Positions 62,631 to 64,000 of a stretch of 64,000 nucleotides of DNA are shown here, one piece after another. Made by a program: the position numbers and the translations under genes. The notes under the pieces are model-generated. The model was not told the DNA's origin and made no database searches. It was given only the letters and a program-made list of their open reading frames with translations. Within the stretch, counting starts at the first letter, position 1; each line of letters begins with the position of its first letter. Origin of the DNA: CAZCZZ01 sp964503335 (GTDB lineage: Bacteria; Verrucomicrobiota; Kiritimatiellia; CAIVKH01); the NCBI GenBank assembly GCA_964503335.1, contig CAZCZZ010000003.1, positions 55,224 through 119,223 on the forward strand, written 5' to 3'.

Positions 62631-62643
62631 TGACAATTTGTCA
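62631..62643. repeat. TGACAATTTGTCA palindrome between dnaG and rpoD
   Basis: A perfect 6+1+6 inverted repeat 11 bases after the dnaG stop. It could be an operator or chance. The remaining 62644-62791 shows no certain promoter. Confidence 0.4.
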
Positions 62644-62791
62644 AGGGGTACGCGCATTCCGACCAATCCCGCATTGACTTTTCGCAGTCATGCGATTTAG
62701 TTAGAATGTGTTGCTTGACGGGAAACGGCGAATTACGGATAGTCGCGCGCTTTCTCGATCACAACGTAGAATTTTCGTCTCTGGAACTCGC

Positions 62792-64000
62792 ATGGCAAAA
62801 ACGCGCACCGACAAGAAGCCCCTCAAACCCGCCAAGAAGTCACCCCAACCCGCGAAGCGAGGCGAAAAGGCCTCGGCCCACAAGGACGCCAAGAACGCGG
62901 CTACAAAAGAAAGCGCGAACGAGGCGGGGATCAAGCTTGAGGCCGGCAAGGACGACCGCAACGCCAAGATCAAGGATCTTGTCACGCTAGCGAAGGAACA
63001 GGGATACGTCACCTACGACGATATCAATGAGATCCTTCCCGAGAGCGTACTGAGTCCTGACGAATTTGAAGGCATCCTGATTCTCCTCAAGGGCATGGAC
63101 GTCGAGGTCCTGGAAGAGCATCCCGAGGAAGGTGCCAGCCCGAAGGCGTCCGCCGCCGGCAAGGAAGAGAAGGTCAAGGCTGCGGCGCGTGTCGACGTGC
63201 TGGACGATCCGGTTCGCATGTACCTGAAGCAGATGGGCCAAGTCCCCCTGCTCACCCGCGAACAGGAAGTCGAAATCTCGATGCGCATCGAGGAAGCGGA
63301 AATCAACGCCCGCAAACTTTTCGGCATCTTCGGTTACGCGACAAACGCCTACCTCGCGGTCATTGAACGACTGCAGAGCGGCAAGGAACGCTTCGATCGC
63401 ATCATCAGCGACAAGCATGTCGAAAGCCGCGAGCGCTACCTCCGCACCTTGCCCCGGACGACAAAGACCGTGCTCAAGCAGCACATGATCGTCGGCAAGA
63501 AGTACAACGAGTGGCGCAAGGGCAACCTGAGCAAGAAGGAGCGCGACCGGAAGCGCCGCAGCCTCGATGAGCAGCGCGAGAAGCTGGCCGAGATGCTCGA
63601 TTCTCTTTTCTTCAAGCAGAAGGCGATCGAGGACTTTGTCACCAACGCCGATGAGCGTTCGCAGTTCCTCAAGGGCCTGCAGGACCACCTCAAGCGCTAC
63701 GACTCCAATTCGCGCGCGAAGAACAACGCCGAGCTCGCCAAGGAAACGCGCAAGCGTATCCAGCAGTTCGAAGAAGAAGAGCGCATGCCCGTCGAGGAGT
63801 TCGAGGCGACCTACAAAGAGCTGAAGATGTGGCTCCGCAAGGGGCTCCGCGCCAAGACCGAGATGGTCGAGGCCAACCTGCGACTCGTTATCAGCATCGC
63901 CAAGAAGTACACGAACCGCGGCCTGTCGTTCCTTGACCTGATCCAGGAAGGCAACATGGGCCTGATGAAGGCCGTCGAGAAATTCGAGTACCGCCGCGGC
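62792..64000 (+). CDS. rpoD: RNA polymerase primary sigma factor, N-terminal part
   Basis: The frame from ATG 62792 runs off the window end after 403 codons. Residues 1-45 are a Lys/Pro/Ala-rich tail. Region 1.1 follows (IKDLVTLAKEQGYVTYDDIN), then region 1.2 (DDPVRMYLKQMGQVPLLTREQE), a long non-conserved helical region, and the beginning of region 2 (MVEANLRLVISIAKKYTNRG, LSFLDLIQEGNMGLMKAVEK). It is the housekeeping sigma-70. The gene order dnaG-rpoD supports this. The C-terminal regions 3-4 lie outside the window. Confidence 0.95.
   Translation, partial: MAKTRTDKKPLKPAKKSPQPAKRGEKASAHKDAKNAATKESANEAGIKLEAGKDDRNAKIKDLVTLAKEQGYVTYDDINEILPESVLSPDEFEGILILLKGMDVEVLEEHPEEGASPKASAAGKEEKVKAAARVDVLDDPVRMYLKQMGQVPLLTREQEVEISMRIEEAEINARKLFGIFGYATNAYLAVIERLQSGKERFDRIISDKHVESRERYLRTLPRTTKTVLKQHMIVGKKYNEWRKGNLSKKERDRKRRSLDEQREKLAEMLDSLFFKQKAIEDFVTNADERSQFLKGLQDHLKRYDSNSRAKNNAELAKETRKRIQQFEEEERMPVEEFEATYKELKMWLRKGLRAKTEMVEANLRLVISIAKKYTNRGLSFLDLIQEGNMGLMKAVEKFEYRRG

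Noticed and set aside
62674..62707. Sigma-70 promoter for rpoD (TTGACT ... TAGAAT)
   Set aside because: The spacing to a good -10 is 22 bases, too long; with 17 bases the -10 is poor.
1..64000. tRNA, rRNA, insertion sequence or prophage genes
   Set aside because: None was recognised by eye; short tRNAs could be missed without a covariance search.

Overview
The window looks like a chromosomal segment of a GC-rich, LPS-bearing Gram-negative bacterium, most likely from the PVC group (Verrucomicrobiota/Kiritimatiellota-like). Pointers are kdsB, lpxA and heptose genes for an outer membrane; a giant secreted LamG / beta-helix / PKD protein with a TSP3-like calcium repeat; a DUF2961 lipoprotein; a cysteine-depleted DksA-like protein; and several families of short palindromic intergenic repeats. 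This placement is inference; no rRNA or tRNA gene was recognised to anchor it.

1-8.7 kb (minus strand): a tightly packed envelope run. Read in transcription order it is secreted HExxH peptidase, holA, DUF3108 protein, heptose-7-P kinase, kdsB, class I glutamine amidotransferase, TPR/LysM lipoprotein, two C-terminally anchored coiled-coil proteins, murG, murC (cut by the window edge). Overlaps and gaps under 50 bases suggest one operon joining LPS-core sugar and peptidoglycan precursor synthesis.

8.7-19.4 kb: a methyltransferase, a berberine-bridge-type FAD oxidase, a cluster of three small genes (SnoaL-like, small membrane protein, RraB-like), then a 0.75 kb gene-free stretch with a TTCCAA/TTGGAA palindrome pair and an array of about twelve 21-base repeats. 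After it come phoH, ybeY, recO, a DUF697-like membrane protein and glgX.

19.4-32.4 kb: a YfhO-like multispanning protein, a DUF2961 lipoprotein, a methyltransferase and the 2317-residue surface protein, whose gene contains a perfect 330-base internal direct repeat.

32.4-49.8 kb: a glycan locus with several GT2 glycosyltransferases, two GT39-like membrane transferases, SDR sugar epimerases, methyltransferases, an SGNH hydrolase, a decayed nucleotidyltransferase-like ORF, and a GDP-D-glycero-alpha-D-manno-heptose cassette (gmhB, SDR, hddC, hddA, gmhA, GT2). The genes are consistent with assembly of a heptose-containing surface polysaccharide.

49.8-64 kb: two overlapping secreted alpha/alpha-toroid proteins, vanZ-like, ligA and a small membrane protein; then on the minus strand DksA-like, lspA, miaA, hflX, radC, lpxA; and on the plus strand cvpA-like, dnaG and rpoD (cut by the window end), a macromolecular-synthesis arrangement.

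Most proteins belong to known families. The best candidates for something undescribed are the 21-base palindromic array before phoH, the paired TTCCAA palindromes at two loci, the secreted toroid pair, and the unknown coiled-coil/LysM genes embedded between kdsB and murG.
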